Of a DNA stretch of 64,000 bases, positions 1-9,225 are shown in pieces. The stretch spans positions 62,001 to 126,000 of the forward strand of contig JABHSO010000212.1 of assembly GCA_018669845.1 (NCBI GenBank), written 5' to 3'. The stretch comes from Gammaproteobacteria bacterium (GTDB lineage: Bacteria > Pseudomonadota > Gammaproteobacteria > GCA-001735895). A program made the position numbers and the translations under genes. Numbering within the stretch: the first letter of the stretch is position 1; every line of letters starts with the position of its first letter. A model generated the notes under the pieces. That model was not told where the DNA came from, did not search any database, and saw only the letters and a list, made by a program, of their open reading frames with translations.

Positions 1-299
1 TAGTCGGCCAATTCTGATATCTCAGTGTCAGTTAATTTTTCGGCCATTTCATTCATGGTGCCAAGACGTCGCTTTTCACGAAAGTCAGTGAGCTGTTTTA
101 CGATATATTTTTTATGTTGTCCAGCCAGTCGGGGATAAATGGCATTTGAGCCTTCACCTTCACTGCCATGACAGTATTTACATACCTCTTCTACAATTTC
201 TAATGTTCGTGGTTGGACTTCTGCATAAACTGTTGAGAGAGGTAGTAGAGTGGTGGTGCTGACCAGGAAAAGTGCTTTAATGAGACTCATTGATTTCAT
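1..299 (-). CDS. Cytochrome c4/c553-type protein, partial (C-terminus beyond left edge)
   Basis: The frame starts at the ATG whose first base is 299 and runs off the left edge after 99 codons. It has a Sec signal peptide of about 26 residues (ending VYA), a single heme motif CKYCH at residues 40-44, and the PRLAGQHKKY segment and following helix typical of cytochrome c4/c553 domains. It is expected to be a periplasmic electron carrier. A second in-frame ATG lies three codons downstream. Whether a second heme domain follows (as in c4) cannot be seen. Confidence 0.88.
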   Translation of the reverse strand, partial: MKSMSLIKALFLVSTTTLLPLSTVYAEVQPRTLEIVEEVCKYCHGSEGEGSNAIYPRLAGQHKKYIVKQLTDFREKRRLGTMNEMAEKLTDTEISELAD

Positions 300-591
300 T
301 GATATGACCTAAGAGGTAAGTCGGTTTGCCTGCACAAATTAAACCGTTTCAGCAGACAAAATACAGAAAAATAAAGAATAAACTAATATTCTAACATAGG
401 CCTCAGTAAAATTATTTAACCAGGCATTTAATACCGGTTGTAAATATAAATAACGCGTTTATCCATGATTTACCCGCATTAAAGGCTTAAAAAGTTGTTT
501 TTTCGTAGAATCATTCTATAAGAAATTAATAAAAGAATGATTTTCACCGTAAAGTAGAAAATTGAATATTAAATAAAAGGTACAGGATAAA

Positions 592-819
592 ATGAGAACT
601 TTAAATTCAGATAATGATTCGCCAAAGGGAAATCTAAGAAATTTTGACTTAAGTGTTGATGAAATAAGACTCATTAAGTCTATTGATGAAATGAATGTTA
701 CAGTAAACAGGATTCAGCAACTGGACCCTCAATCCCCAAGAATAAAATATATTCGCCTTGAAATTAAAAATCTTGAAGGCCGTCTAGACGATCTAAGAGA
801 TAATACTTTAATTAGCTGA
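592..819 (+). CDS. Small hypothetical protein, coiled-coil-like
   Basis: This is a 75-residue charged protein with no signal peptide. Its C-terminal half (about residues 35-70) is rich in E, K, R and L with a heptad-like pattern, suggesting a short coiled coil. I do not recognise a family. Only a weak purine-rich site (AGGAT) precedes the ATG. A hairpin terminator follows 25 bases after the stop, which supports it being a real transcription unit. The box GTAAAGTAGAA occurs both upstream (around 550) and inside the downstream hairpin. Confidence 0.5.
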   Translation: MRTLNSDNDSPKGNLRNFDLSVDEIRLIKSIDEMNVTVNRIQQLDPQSPRIKYIRLEIKNLEGRLDDLRDNTLIS

Positions 820-843
820 TAGCTTTGGGTATTGCCTGTTTTA

Positions 844-887
844 AGCTCTGTTCTACTGTAAAGTAGAATCTAAGGCAGAGCTATTTT
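844..887 (+). terminator. Nested hairpin, likely Rho-independent terminator
   Basis: Outer arms AGCTCTG (844-850) and CAGAGCT (876-882) pair and enclose an inner hairpin TTCTACT/AGTAGAA (851-868). A short T run (884-887) follows. It sits just after the 75-residue gene. Confidence 0.55.
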
Positions 888-1008
888 GTCTATAATTTGA
901 TTAAATACGATCTACTGACCCAGGCCTCCCACAGGCCATAAAGCATGTTGCTTAATTAAAATGCTCAGGTATTGGAGCGCTGATACGAATGCTACCTAAA
1001 TAAAATAT

Positions 1009-1061
1009 AGATTTTCAAGATTGATGAAGGGCCTCCATATAACAGGTTTCTTGAAAAATCT
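1009..1061 (+). promoter_or_regulatory. Imperfect inverted repeat in the leader of the lyase-family gene
   Basis: AGATTTTCAAGA (1009-1020) pairs with TCTTGAAAAATCT (1049-1061) with one bulged base, about 55 bases before the downstream start codon. It could be a leader hairpin or an operator. The rest of 888-1116 shows nothing else I can name. Confidence 0.3.
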
Positions 1062-1116
1062 AACATGTGGCATTCTAAAAATTATAACAATTTCCAGAAA
1101 ATAGAAGAGGAACGCA

Positions 1117-1983
1117 ATGAATACACCTGCTAATCAATTACGTGAATTACTGGAACGTCCTGGCTTACTATTAATGCCGGGTTGCCACGATGCCATGTCG
1201 GCTAAACTAATCCAGGAAGCTGGTTTTGAGCTGGGTTTTATGAGTGGTTTTGCAGTCTCTGCTGCTCGCCTTGCTTTGCCCGATACCGGTCTTATTTCAT
1301 TTGCCGAAATGGTCGATCAGGGGCGAAATATTAATAATGCAGTTACTATTCCCATGTTTGGAGATGGCGATACAGGTTTTGGTAATGCGTTGAATGTAAA
1401 ACGAACGGTACAGGGCTTTGCCCGTGCGGGGTTTGGTTGCATCATGCTTGAGGATCAGGTTATGCCGAAACGCTGCGGCCATACTAAAGGTAAAGCGGTT
1501 GTCTCTATGGATGAAGCCTGCTCACGTATCCAGGCAGGAGTCGATGCTCGCAATGAAGGTGATGATATTCTTATCATGGCTCGAACCGATGCCCGAGGTA
1601 CTCACGGGCTTGAAGAGGCGATAAATCGTTGTAAGGAATTTGCCAAAATCGGTGCAGATATTACATTTCTTGAAGCCCCCCTGTCGGAAGAAGAAATGAT
1701 CGAATACTGTAGCTCGGTACCCGGTTATAAAATGGCTAATATGATAGAGCATGGTAAGACACCAATTTTGCCGCCAGCTCGTCTGGAAGAAATTGGTTAC
1801 AAAATATCGGTATTTCCACTGACATTGATTAATGCATCCATCAAGGCGATGCGGGAATCTCTGGCAACTCTTAAACAGGGCAATACGCCAGATAATATTC
1901 TCGATTTTGAAGACCTGAAGTCTGCCGTTGGATTTCCTGAATATTATGAAGGTGAAGAAAAATATTCGCTTGAGCGTGAATAG
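1117..1983 (+). CDS. Isocitrate lyase/PEP mutase superfamily enzyme (oxaloacetate decarboxylase or methylisocitrate lyase-like)
   Basis: A 288-residue (beta/alpha)8-type enzyme. The superfamily signature KRCGH lies at residues 118-122, with the metal-binding acidic residues in FGDGDTGFG (82-90) and LED (111-113). The whole protein aligns in style with 2-methylisocitrate lyase, 2,3-dimethylmalate lyase and oxaloacetate decarboxylase of the ICL/PEPM family, which cleave or form C-C or C-P bonds next to a 2-oxo acid using Mg2+. Which substrate is used cannot be told from sequence, and no prpB/prpC neighbours are present. A good Shine-Dalgarno (GAGGAA) supports this ATG. Confidence 0.88.
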   Translation: MNTPANQLRELLERPGLLLMPGCHDAMSAKLIQEAGFELGFMSGFAVSAARLALPDTGLISFAEMVDQGRNINNAVTIPMFGDGDTGFGNALNVKRTVQGFARAGFGCIMLEDQVMPKRCGHTKGKAVVSMDEACSRIQAGVDARNEGDDILIMARTDARGTHGLEEAINRCKEFAKIGADITFLEAPLSEEEMIEYCSSVPGYKMANMIEHGKTPILPPARLEEIGYKISVFPLTLINASIKAMRESLATLKQGNTPDNILDFEDLKSAVGFPEYYEGEEKYSLERE

Positions 1984-2006
1984 CTATAGCCAAGTCACTT
2001 CAACTG

Positions 2007-2073
2007 GTAGGGTGCGCCGCGCGCACCATTGGTATTGATGCTGAAATTCATTGATGCGCACGGCGCAACCTAC
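2007..2073. repeat. REP-like palindromic repeat (67 bp)
   Basis: GTAGGGTGCGCC (2007-2018) is inverted as GGCGCAACCTAC (2062-2073) with one mismatch, and the left arm also contains a GGTGCGC/GCGCACC palindrome. A half copy occurs at 10027-10050. Such GC-rich elements in an AT-rich intergenic context resemble dispersed REP/MITE-like repeats of gammaproteobacteria. Confidence 0.6.
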
Positions 2074-2106
2074 ATAATATGTCGGTTGATTCTTAGAGAT
2101 TTTTAA

Positions 2107-2211
2107 ATGACTGAAAAGCAGAAGTTAATTGTTAAGTTATTGGCTGCATGTGCGATATGCCTTGGTTTTGTATTTGCACTAGTGTGGGCGATTAAATCCT
2201 TTTTCTCCTGA
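2107..2211 (+). CDS. Possible small single-pass membrane protein (34 aa)
   Basis: The ATG at 2107 opens a 34-codon frame: a short basic N-terminus (MTEKQKLIVK) followed by about 20 hydrophobic residues. The pattern resembles small membrane proteins with one transmembrane helix. Its 3' end overlaps the oppositely directed DsbD-like gene by 20 bases. The ribosome site is weak (AGAG). It is listed because the composition is membrane-like. It may not be expressed. Confidence 0.3.
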   Translation: MTEKQKLIVKLLAACAICLGFVFALVWAIKSFFS

Positions 2212-3460
2212 GCCAGATGAGCGTTACCAGTAAAGTGGCTATTACTAGTAATCCAATGCCGGTGAATAAATTATTGAGAAGGTCGGGGGCAAAAATTAAA
2301 ATACCTCCCAGCAGGATCATCATTATTCCCGATAATAATTTAAGTAACCGCCCCTGATTTTTAGATAGTTTTTTGGCACCGAGAGTTAGGGTGAAGAAGC
2401 CAACAATGACTGTTAGTGGAATAATGTAGATGAAATTATAAAGTGCCAGATAAAGATAATATGTTGAGCTATCAAGCTGATGCATAGTCAGCGTGCGAGT
2501 ATAAACCATGGGGAACCCAGCTGTGCATAATAACTCATAACTATTGACGGCAATGGCAAGAGTAACTGTGCCGGCGAGTAATGTGGGTAATTTATCTGCT
2601 GACAATAATCCTCCCATGCGTTTGAATAACCCGGGTTTGGCTGATTTTGGAATGCTCAGAGTGGCCTTCTGGTGTAAGGAAAAGTAATCCCGGGCATTCA
2701 TAATACCAATTGAGAAAGCGACCAGTCCGGCAAAAAATGTAATGTAAGGCATGCTGCCAATTAGCAAAAAAATGTTTAGCCAGGCGGCCATAAAAAGGAA
2801 ATAAATAACTCCGGAAATAAATATAAATGTCATGCCAACCAGAAGCATTCGCTTGCGTGAACGTGCATGAACTAACAGGCTTAATAAAAATAACAGGATA
2901 AAAAATGCACAGGGGTTGAAAGCGTCCAGCCCTGCAATTATAAGAGTGAAAACAGGCAGTGATAATTCATTAATGTCAACTGATCCCATGATGGGAAGCT
3001 TGAGATTAGTGACCTGGATATCAGATTGTAAATTGCTATTTTCTGATCTGCAATTTGATGCGGTTTCAACTAAAGCCTTGCCAACGCCATCAGATCCGTC
3101 CCAGCCAACAAACATGGCATTGCAGACTAAAAAGGCAGGTACTGAGTTTGTGTCATGGCCTGCTGCTAAAGCGATATCCCTGTATCGGTTCAGGTTTTCA
3201 CGGTTTTTTGAAATTTCTAAAGAGTGAACTTTGATCCAGGGCTGGGTATTCGTTAAAGCTTCAATATGAGGGTGGGCATCCTTGCAATGAGGGCAATTCA
3301 GTGACCAGAAAAAATACAAGTGCACCTGTGTGTTACCATTCTCATCCTGAGAACGCCAAACCGTTTGTGTCTTGTTGTGCTCATCAGCAAGCACAGCATG
3401 GCTGGATAAAATAAATCCACTTATTAGCAATATAATAATTAATGAGGTTATTTTTGCCAT
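2192..3460 (-). CDS. Thioredoxin domain plus DsbD/CcdA-like membrane protein
   Basis: A 422-residue protein with a signal peptide (about residues 1-25), an exported thioredoxin-like domain with redox motif CPHC at residues 56-59 (context FFWSLNCPHC), and then a polytopic membrane region of about eight helices. Two conserved membrane cysteines are seen, in DAFNPCAF and in LLCTAGFP, matching the pair that DsbD/CcdA/ScsB-type transporters use to move electrons across the inner membrane. The likely role is reducing power for periplasmic disulfides or cytochrome c apoproteins. The thioredoxin is N-terminal, so the order differs from classical DsbD. Transcribed alone. Confidence 0.85.
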   Translation of the reverse strand: MAKITSLIIILLISGFILSSHAVLADEHNKTQTVWRSQDENGNTQVHLYFFWSLNCPHCKDAHPHIEALTNTQPWIKVHSLEISKNRENLNRYRDIALAAGHDTNSVPAFLVCNAMFVGWDGSDGVGKALVETASNCRSENSNLQSDIQVTNLKLPIMGSVDINELSLPVFTLIIAGLDAFNPCAFFILLFLLSLLVHARSRKRMLLVGMTFIFISGVIYFLFMAAWLNIFLLIGSMPYITFFAGLVAFSIGIMNARDYFSLHQKATLSIPKSAKPGLFKRMGGLLSADKLPTLLAGTVTLAIAVNSYELLCTAGFPMVYTRTLTMHQLDSSTYYLYLALYNFIYIIPLTVIVGFFTLTLGAKKLSKNQGRLLKLLSGIMMILLGGILIFAPDLLNNLFTGIGLLVIATLLVTLIWLRRKRI

Positions 3461-3660
3461 AGGTTAATTATCCGCTTTAACAGGTTCCACCATTTTTACT
3501 TCAATTTCCACCGGTTCCTTAAACTTGTTAAAAGAACTGTAGGTTTATACTGCTGATTTTCATATCAAATGGTTATGTAAGTAAACCATGTAGATCAATT
3601 TAACTCATTATTTAGCAGTTTTTTTAGCAGATTATTTTTGAGAATGTAATATATCTGCTT

Positions 3661-4222
3661 CTATATAAGCAATATGCTGACAATATCTTCAGAGTGTACC
3701 GGGCAGTTTCCATCATTTTCTATAGCATCAATAATGTTCATATAATATTGATGATAACAACCGGTTTCAGTTTCAATTTTTGAATGACAATTTTCGTGAT
3801 AGAGCGTCCTAAACTAATTTCTATTTTCGATTCCAAATAATGGATTAGCTAGTTTTAGTCCACGATGTAATTGTTCTTCTTGCAGGTCTAAACCGTATTT
3901 GTCGTAACTGCCTTTAGTTCCTTCAATTCGAAAACGTCTGTTTGGACTCGCTGAGCAAGTTCTTTTACTTTTGAGCTTTTCATGGCCATAAGTTTTTCAA
4001 TAATGACATGCAACCCTTTTTCAAGAGATTGCTTAGCCAATGAGTAATGAACATTGTTGGGGGATGTAATTATTACCAAATTTGCCTCTGAGTTCTGGAT
4101 TAAATCATCGGCATTGTCGAAAATTGAAATGGCTGAATACTTGTCTCAATTGGCTTTAGTTTGAGAGCTACTGATTGCGACCAAATTTAATGATTTCGGT
4201 GATTCAATGAACGGCAAATGAA
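3661..4222 (-). pseudogene. Decayed Gfo/Idh/MocA-family oxidoreductase
   Basis: Reading the minus strand, fragments in two frames match a YdgJ-type NAD-dependent oxidoreductase. Near 4215 is FHLPFIESPKSLNLVAI, with an in-frame TGA at 4148-4146. Then comes ANLVIITSPNNVHYSLAKQ and HVIIEKLMA. After a jump near 3935, in another frame, is RFRIEGTKGSYDKYGLDLQE, and then the C-terminal segment ending at 3661. The GxGxxG dinucleotide-binding start and the central ~150 residues (including the EKP lysine region to the sheet domain) are missing. Frameshift, stop and internal deletion together show it is dead. Confidence 0.8.
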
Positions 4223-4234
4223 ATGATTGAGCAA

Positions 4235-4600
4235 TCAGTCACCTTTTTCTGTTCGTATAGAGTCAGTTTCAAAATGTTGTGTGGAAAATTCCATTATTTC
4301 AGATCTTTCTGCAATACCTGTAAACTGGTGCTTGAAACCTCTTTTAATTTCCAGCACATCACCCGGGGTCATTTCAAAAATTGATTCTTCTCCCTGTTCG
4401 TCAACTGTGCGCATCTGAATTTGACCGGTCTGGACATAGAATGTTTCTCTTTTTAAAATATGGTGATGTAAAGAACATTTTCTGCCGGCATTAACAACAA
4501 GGATCTTCCCGCAATACTCTTCAGAGTTATGAATCCAGATTTCATAACCCCATCCTTTTTCCTGACGATGAATGGGTTTTGTTGGTCCAGTAATTTCCAT
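4235..4600 (-). CDS. Cupin-domain protein, mannose-6-phosphate isomerase C-terminal type
   Basis: A 121-residue single cupin. The first cupin motif is seen as LHHHILKRETFYVQTG (His45-47 and Glu52 as likely metal ligands), and the second as PGDVLEIKRGFKHQF with a further His. It resembles the cupin of type II phosphomannose isomerases, but the nucleotidyltransferase domain is absent, so it is probably a small sugar-phosphate or nucleotide-sugar binding enzyme. It stands between an oxidoreductase pseudogene and the divergent phosphotransferase gene. Substrate unknown. Confidence 0.8.
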   Translation of the reverse strand: MEITGPTKPIHRQEKGWGYEIWIHNSEEYCGKILVVNAGRKCSLHHHILKRETFYVQTGQIQMRTVDEQGEESIFEMTPGDVLEIKRGFKHQFTGIAERSEIMEFSTQHFETDSIRTEKGD

Positions 4601-4807
4601 GAATATCCTCGAAATATAAAAGTTACTTCAACGTATTTTATTAAATTTTATAGGCCCTTTTGAGTAAGATTATGACTCATTTTTTAATGAGTTGTTTATT
4701 TATCTTTTAGCTGGGGACTATTCTTTATCGCATGGAAAATAGTAGAATTAGGAAGGTTATGGATAAAAGAGCCTGTAGTCCCAGAAAATCATTAGGAAAA
4801 ATATTGA

Positions 4808-5797
4808 GTGAAGAACGATAACTTTCAGCAAATTATCTGTAACGCAACAAGCGCTACTGAAATTTTTAGAATTGAGCTTATCCAGAGCCTGTGGAGTGGT
4901 TATGGGGATATTGTACGTTATGGCTTGAAGGGTGGTGTTGCAAAAACTGTTATTGTAAAACATGTTCAGTTGCCTGATCAGGCTCACCATCCTCAGGGAT
5001 GGAATACTGATATTTCACACCAGCGAAAGATAAAATCTTACCAGGTAGAAATGGCCTGGTATCGTCAGTTTAGCAAGCTCTGTGATGAAAGTTGCCGTAT
5101 TCCTCACTGCCTGGCAGTTGAGTCGGATGTAAATGAAATGCTGATGGTGCTTGAAGATCTGGATGAGAGTGGTTATCCGGTTCGAAAAAGCTCAGTGTCT
5201 ATGGCCGAAATGAAACGGTGTTTATCGTGGTTAGCAAACTTTCATGCAACCTTTATGAATAAGACAGCAAACAATTTATGGGAAACTGGTACTTACTGGC
5301 ACCTGGCGACTCGACCCGATGAGTTACAGGCTCTGGATGATATAGAGCTTAAAAATGCAGCTGAGAAAATTGATCAGAAATTAAAAGATAGCCCGTACCA
5401 GACTTTTGTTCATGGTGACGCAAAGCTTGCCAACTTCTGTTTCTCATCTAATGGTAAGGATGTGGCAGCAGTTGATTTTCAGTATGTTGGCTCGGGTTGC
5501 GGTATGAAGGACTTGATCTACTTTATTAGTAGCTGCCTGTATGAACGTGATTGTGAACGTTATGAAACTGAACTACTTGATTTCTATTTTGCAGAATTAA
5601 CACAGGCATTAACGAACAAAAATATTCCAGTAGATCCTGAGGCGGTAGAACAAAACTGGCGAGAACTTTACCCGGTAGCCTGGACAGACTTTCATCGTTT
5701 TATCAAGGGCTGGAGTCCTGGGCACTGGAAGATACACGGCTATAGCGAACGGATAGCCAGGGAAGTTATCAAGCAGCTCAATGTGGTTGTGGATTAA
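4808..5797 (+). CDS. Phosphotransferase, APH/ecdysteroid-kinase-like
   Basis: A 329-residue protein starting at GTG, preceded by AGGAA. It shows a protein-kinase-like fold: the ATP-binding lysine region (VIVKHVQL, about residue 51), the catalytic loop [10 protein letters not shown] (His202, Asp204, Asn209) and the metal-binding DFQ (Asp223). These are the motifs of aminoglycoside/choline/ecdysteroid kinase families, which phosphorylate small hydroxylated molecules. The acceptor is unknown. It is followed after 18 bases by an IMPase-family phosphatase, suggesting paired phosphorylation and dephosphorylation of a metabolite. Confidence 0.82.
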   Translation: MKNDNFQQIICNATSATEIFRIELIQSLWSGYGDIVRYGLKGGVAKTVIVKHVQLPDQAHHPQGWNTDISHQRKIKSYQVEMAWYRQFSKLCDESCRIPHCLAVESDVNEMLMVLEDLDESGYPVRKSSVSMAEMKRCLSWLANFHATFMNKTANNLWETGTYWHLATRPDELQALDDIELKNAAEKIDQKLKDSPYQTFVHGDAKLANFCFSSNGKDVAAVDFQYVGSGCGMKDLIYFISSCLYERDCERYETELLDFYFAELTQALTNKNIPVDPEAVEQNWRELYPVAWTDFHRFIKGWSPGHWKIHGYSERIAREVIKQLNVVVD

Positions 5798-5815
5798 ATA
5801 GCAGGTAACTAGACG

Positions 5816-6736
5816 ATGCAATTATCCAGTAACGATCTTAAATATTTATGTGAAATAGCTATATCTGCTGCTTTACAGGCTGGCGCTATTATTAGAGAAA
5901 AATCAGCTGTGAGTGTGGCAGTTCAGAGTAAAAAAGGAGGAGAGAGTCTGGCTTCTCAAGTAGTTACTGAAGTTGATTTAATGAGTCAGGATATTATTCT
6001 GAAATCGCTCATTCCAACCTGTAAAGAATTTGATCTTGCCCTGTTAAGTGAAGAGCAAACTGATGACGGAGTGCGCTTACAGAAAGATTATTTCTGGAGT
6101 ATCGATCCACTCGATGGGACTCTGCCGTTTATTGAAAAAACAGCCGGTTATGCCGTCTCGATTGCTTTAGTTTCTCGCTCTGGAAGGCCAATGCTTGGTG
6201 TTATTTATGATCCAGTAGAGCAAACTCTTTACCATGCGGTTAATGGGCAGGGTGCTTTCCGTAATAAGAAAGCCTGGATATTAAAACCTTCTACAGATTT
6301 GGCTAAGCATCCGTTAACTGTTGTTAGTGACCGAAGTTTTGTGCAGCAGAGTTATTATTCAAAAATCATTAATGAACTAGAAACCATTGTAACTGATATG
6401 GGCTATAACGGTCTCAAGTTAATTCAGATTGGCGGTGCTGCCATGAATGCATGCTGGGTTCTAGAAAATAATCCAGGCTGTTATTTTAAATTTCCAAAAA
6501 CACAAAGTGGTGGTGGAAGTTTATGGGACTATGCAGCAACAGCCTGCGTGTTTAATGAAATAGGTGCCGTAGTAAGTGATATTCATGGAAATGAACTGGA
6601 TCTGAATCGAGAAGATTCAAGCTTTATGAATCATCATGGAATTTTGTATTGTGGAACTGATGAATTATCCAGCTGGATTCAGAGTCTATATCGTAGAGAA
6701 TATGCCATAAAGAATGAAAAGCTTCTCAATGGCTAA
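5816..6736 (+). CDS. Inositol monophosphatase-family phosphatase (IMPase/CysQ-like)
   Basis: 306 residues. The Li+-sensitive phosphatase metal site is visible: Glu80 (LLSEEQ), the WSIDPLDGT motif at residues 94-102 (Asp97, Asp100) and the late SLWDYAAT aspartate. Family members hydrolyse inositol phosphates, fructose-1,6-bisphosphate or 3'-phosphoadenosine 5'-phosphate. The insertion-rich C-terminal half (CWVLENNPGCYFKFPKTQ) is reminiscent of bisphosphate nucleotidases, but I cannot assign a substrate. It overlaps the polB start by 23 bases, so the genes are co-transcribed. Confidence 0.85.
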   Translation: MQLSSNDLKYLCEIAISAALQAGAIIREKSAVSVAVQSKKGGESLASQVVTEVDLMSQDIILKSLIPTCKEFDLALLSEEQTDDGVRLQKDYFWSIDPLDGTLPFIEKTAGYAVSIALVSRSGRPMLGVIYDPVEQTLYHAVNGQGAFRNKKAWILKPSTDLAKHPLTVVSDRSFVQQSYYSKIINELETIVTDMGYNGLKLIQIGGAAMNACWVLENNPGCYFKFPKTQSGGGSLWDYAATACVFNEIGAVVSDIHGNELDLNREDSSFMNHHGILYCGTDELSSWIQSLYRREYAIKNEKLLNG

Positions 6737-9155
6737 CTCTGAACATACAGCCGATGTAAATAAAGGTTTCCTGTTATCTCGTCAAAGCTTTGACCGTCAG
6801 GGACGATCGAATATCAATCTATGGCTTTCTACAGAAAAAGGGCCGGTCAAACTGAGTATTTCTAATGAACATCCAGTGTGTTTTGTAGAACAATCTAATA
6901 CTCAAAGAGTAGATATTTTGCTCAAGAACCTGAATAATAATTACTCAACTAAACCCCTTGAACTTCATACTTTCTCACAGCAAGTCGTAGCTGGGCTCTA
7001 TTTCAATAATCTGAGAACCTTTTATGATGTCAGGACTATTCTCACAGAAGCCGGGGTTGAGGTATATGAAGGAAATATCAGGCTGGAAGAGCGGTACCTG
7101 ATGGAACGCTTTGTGTATGGAAGTATTGAGTTTTCAGGAGATGAAAGTTCTTTAGCTGAACAGGCTAAAAGTGGTTATATCGAATACAGGAATATCAGAA
7201 TTAAACCTTGTGACTATGTTCCAAACCTTAGTGTAGTTTCATTAGACATCGAATGCTCAGAAAGAGGAGAACTATACAGCATCGGTTTTTATAGCGGTGA
7301 GACAGATCAGGATAATCTGCCAGGCTTTAACAAAGTTATCATGATCAAGTCTGAGCAACTGAGTGAAAAGGAAAGTGCTGAAAATTATATTGAATGGGTT
7401 AGCAATGAAATTGAATTATTACAGGCGTTAGAATTAACCATTCAGAGTATTGATCCGGATGTCATTATAGGTTGGAATATTATTAATTTTGATTTTCGGT
7501 TACTGGCTAAGCGCTCTGCTTTACACAATATAAAGTTAAGACTTGGGCGTGATAAATCTGTAATGCGCTGGCGTGATAGTCGCACAGAAAAAAATCAGGG
7601 CTTTATTACCATAGATGGTCGCATGGTAATAGATGGAATTGCAGCGCTTAAAGCTGAAGCTTACAGTTTTCCTAGTTTCAGTCTGGAAGCTATCGGCCTG
7701 CATTTTCTAGGTCGAGGAAAGGAAACTGATGATGTCGAAAATCGACTTGAAGCGATCACCCATGACTTTAAATTTAACAAAATAAAACTGGCTAGTTATA
7801 ACTTGCAGGACTGTGTTTTGGTCTGGGATATTTTCGAAAAAATTAATCTCATGGATTATCTTATCTTCCGCAGTCAATTAACCGGACTAGAGCTGGACAG
7901 GGCTGGTGGATCGGTTGCGGCATTTGTAAATTTGTATTTACCCAAATTACATCGGCAGGGTTATGTCTCTCCTAATTTACCGAAAGGAGGAGGACTAGCG
8001 AGCCCTGGTGGTTATGTCATGAGCTCAAAACCCGGTTTATATAAAAATGTGTTAGTGCTCGATTTTAAGAGCCTGTACCCTTCAATAATACGCACATTTA
8101 AAATTGACCCGTTAGGTCTGATAGAAGGGCAAAAAGATCCTGATAATGCAATTGAGGGGTTTCGTGGTGGATGTTTTTCAAGAGACAAACATCTGCTTCC
8201 TGAAATTATTACAGACCTGTGGGCAAAGCGAGACCAGGCTAAAAAAGATAATGATAAGGCTCGTTCACAAGCCATTAAAATCATAATGAATTCATTCTAT
8301 GGTGTACTCGGTTCAGGTGGTTGTCCTTTCTATGATACAAAACTCGCTAGTTCGATTACCCTTCGCGGACATGAAATTATGCAGCAAACTGCCAGCTGGA
8401 TAGAAAGTAAAGGGTATGAGGTTATCTATGGTGATACCGATTCTACTTTTGTGCTGTTAAATGAAAAGGTGACTGATGAGCAGGCTAATGAAATAGGTCA
8501 AACACTTGCTTCAAAAATAAATAAAAAATGGCAGGTAAAATTAGCTGAAGAGCATCAAATTGACTGTTTTCTTGAGATAGAATTTGAGTCTCACTTTTCA
8601 AGATTTTTAATGCCTACTATAAGAGGGTCAGAGCAAGGCAGTAAAAAACGTTATGCTGGATTATTGAAAACAGCTAAAGAAGAAAAGCTGATTTTTAAGG
8701 GTCTGGAAAATGTTAGAACTGACTGGACGGAGCTTGCCAGGAATTTTCAGATGAAACTTTATCAAATGGTATTTCATTCTGAAGATCCAACTGATTATAT
8801 CCTGGAAACTGTTCGTCAAACGCTTTCTGGAGAACGGAATTCAGAACTGGTTTATCGAAAACGACTGAGAAGAAATCTAGCCAGTTATGTTAAAAATGTA
8901 CCGCCACATGTAAAGGCTGCTCGAATTGCTGACGCAGAAAATAAAAAGCAGGGCAAGCCATTAAAATATCAAAATAAAGGATGGATATCTTATCTTATGA
9001 CCACAAGCGGGCCACAGCCGATGGAGTATGTGTCAGAAAATATTGATTTCCAGTTCTATGTGGATCGACAGATAGAACCGGTTGCCGATGGAATCCTTCC
9101 ATTTATAGGGTTGTCATTTAAAGAAATTGTTGATCTGCAGATGACTTTATTCTGA
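6714..9155 (+). CDS. polB: DNA polymerase II, family B
   Basis: 813 residues, close to the E. coli PolB length of 783. The 3'-5' exonuclease motifs are present: Exo I SLDIE (Asp178, Glu180), Exo II NIINFDF (about 257), Exo III YNLQD (Tyr362, Asp366). Polymerase motifs follow: A DFKSLYPSII (Asp450), B KIIMNSFYG (about 522-530) and C YGDTDS (Asp574, Asp576). All catalytic residues are intact, so it should be an active proofreading polymerase for lesion bypass and restart. In E. coli it is LexA-controlled. I saw no clear LexA box because the start lies inside the preceding gene. A second in-frame ATG lies at 6729. Confidence 0.97.
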   Translation: MKSFSMANSEHTADVNKGFLLSRQSFDRQGRSNINLWLSTEKGPVKLSISNEHPVCFVEQSNTQRVDILLKNLNNNYSTKPLELHTFSQQVVAGLYFNNLRTFYDVRTILTEAGVEVYEGNIRLEERYLMERFVYGSIEFSGDESSLAEQAKSGYIEYRNIRIKPCDYVPNLSVVSLDIECSERGELYSIGFYSGETDQDNLPGFNKVIMIKSEQLSEKESAENYIEWVSNEIELLQALELTIQSIDPDVIIGWNIINFDFRLLAKRSALHNIKLRLGRDKSVMRWRDSRTEKNQGFITIDGRMVIDGIAALKAEAYSFPSFSLEAIGLHFLGRGKETDDVENRLEAITHDFKFNKIKLASYNLQDCVLVWDIFEKINLMDYLIFRSQLTGLELDRAGGSVAAFVNLYLPKLHRQGYVSPNLPKGGGLASPGGYVMSSKPGLYKNVLVLDFKSLYPSIIRTFKIDPLGLIEGQKDPDNAIEGFRGGCFSRDKHLLPEIITDLWAKRDQAKKDNDKARSQAIKIIMNSFYGVLGSGGCPFYDTKLASSITLRGHEIMQQTASWIESKGYEVIYGDTDSTFVLLNEKVTDEQANEIGQTLASKINKKWQVKLAEEHQIDCFLEIEFESHFSRFLMPTIRGSEQGSKKRYAGLLKTAKEEKLIFKGLENVRTDWTELARNFQMKLYQMVFHSEDPTDYILETVRQTLSGERNSELVYRKRLRRNLASYVKNVPPHVKAARIADAENKKQGKPLKYQNKGWISYLMTTSGPQPMEYVSENIDFQFYVDRQIEPVADGILPFIGLSFKEIVDLQMTLF

Positions 9156-9225
9156 ATATATTTAATGGTTATGTATAAAAATCATGCAAAGCAATAAATA
9201 ATTATTGAAAAAATAAGGAACACGA

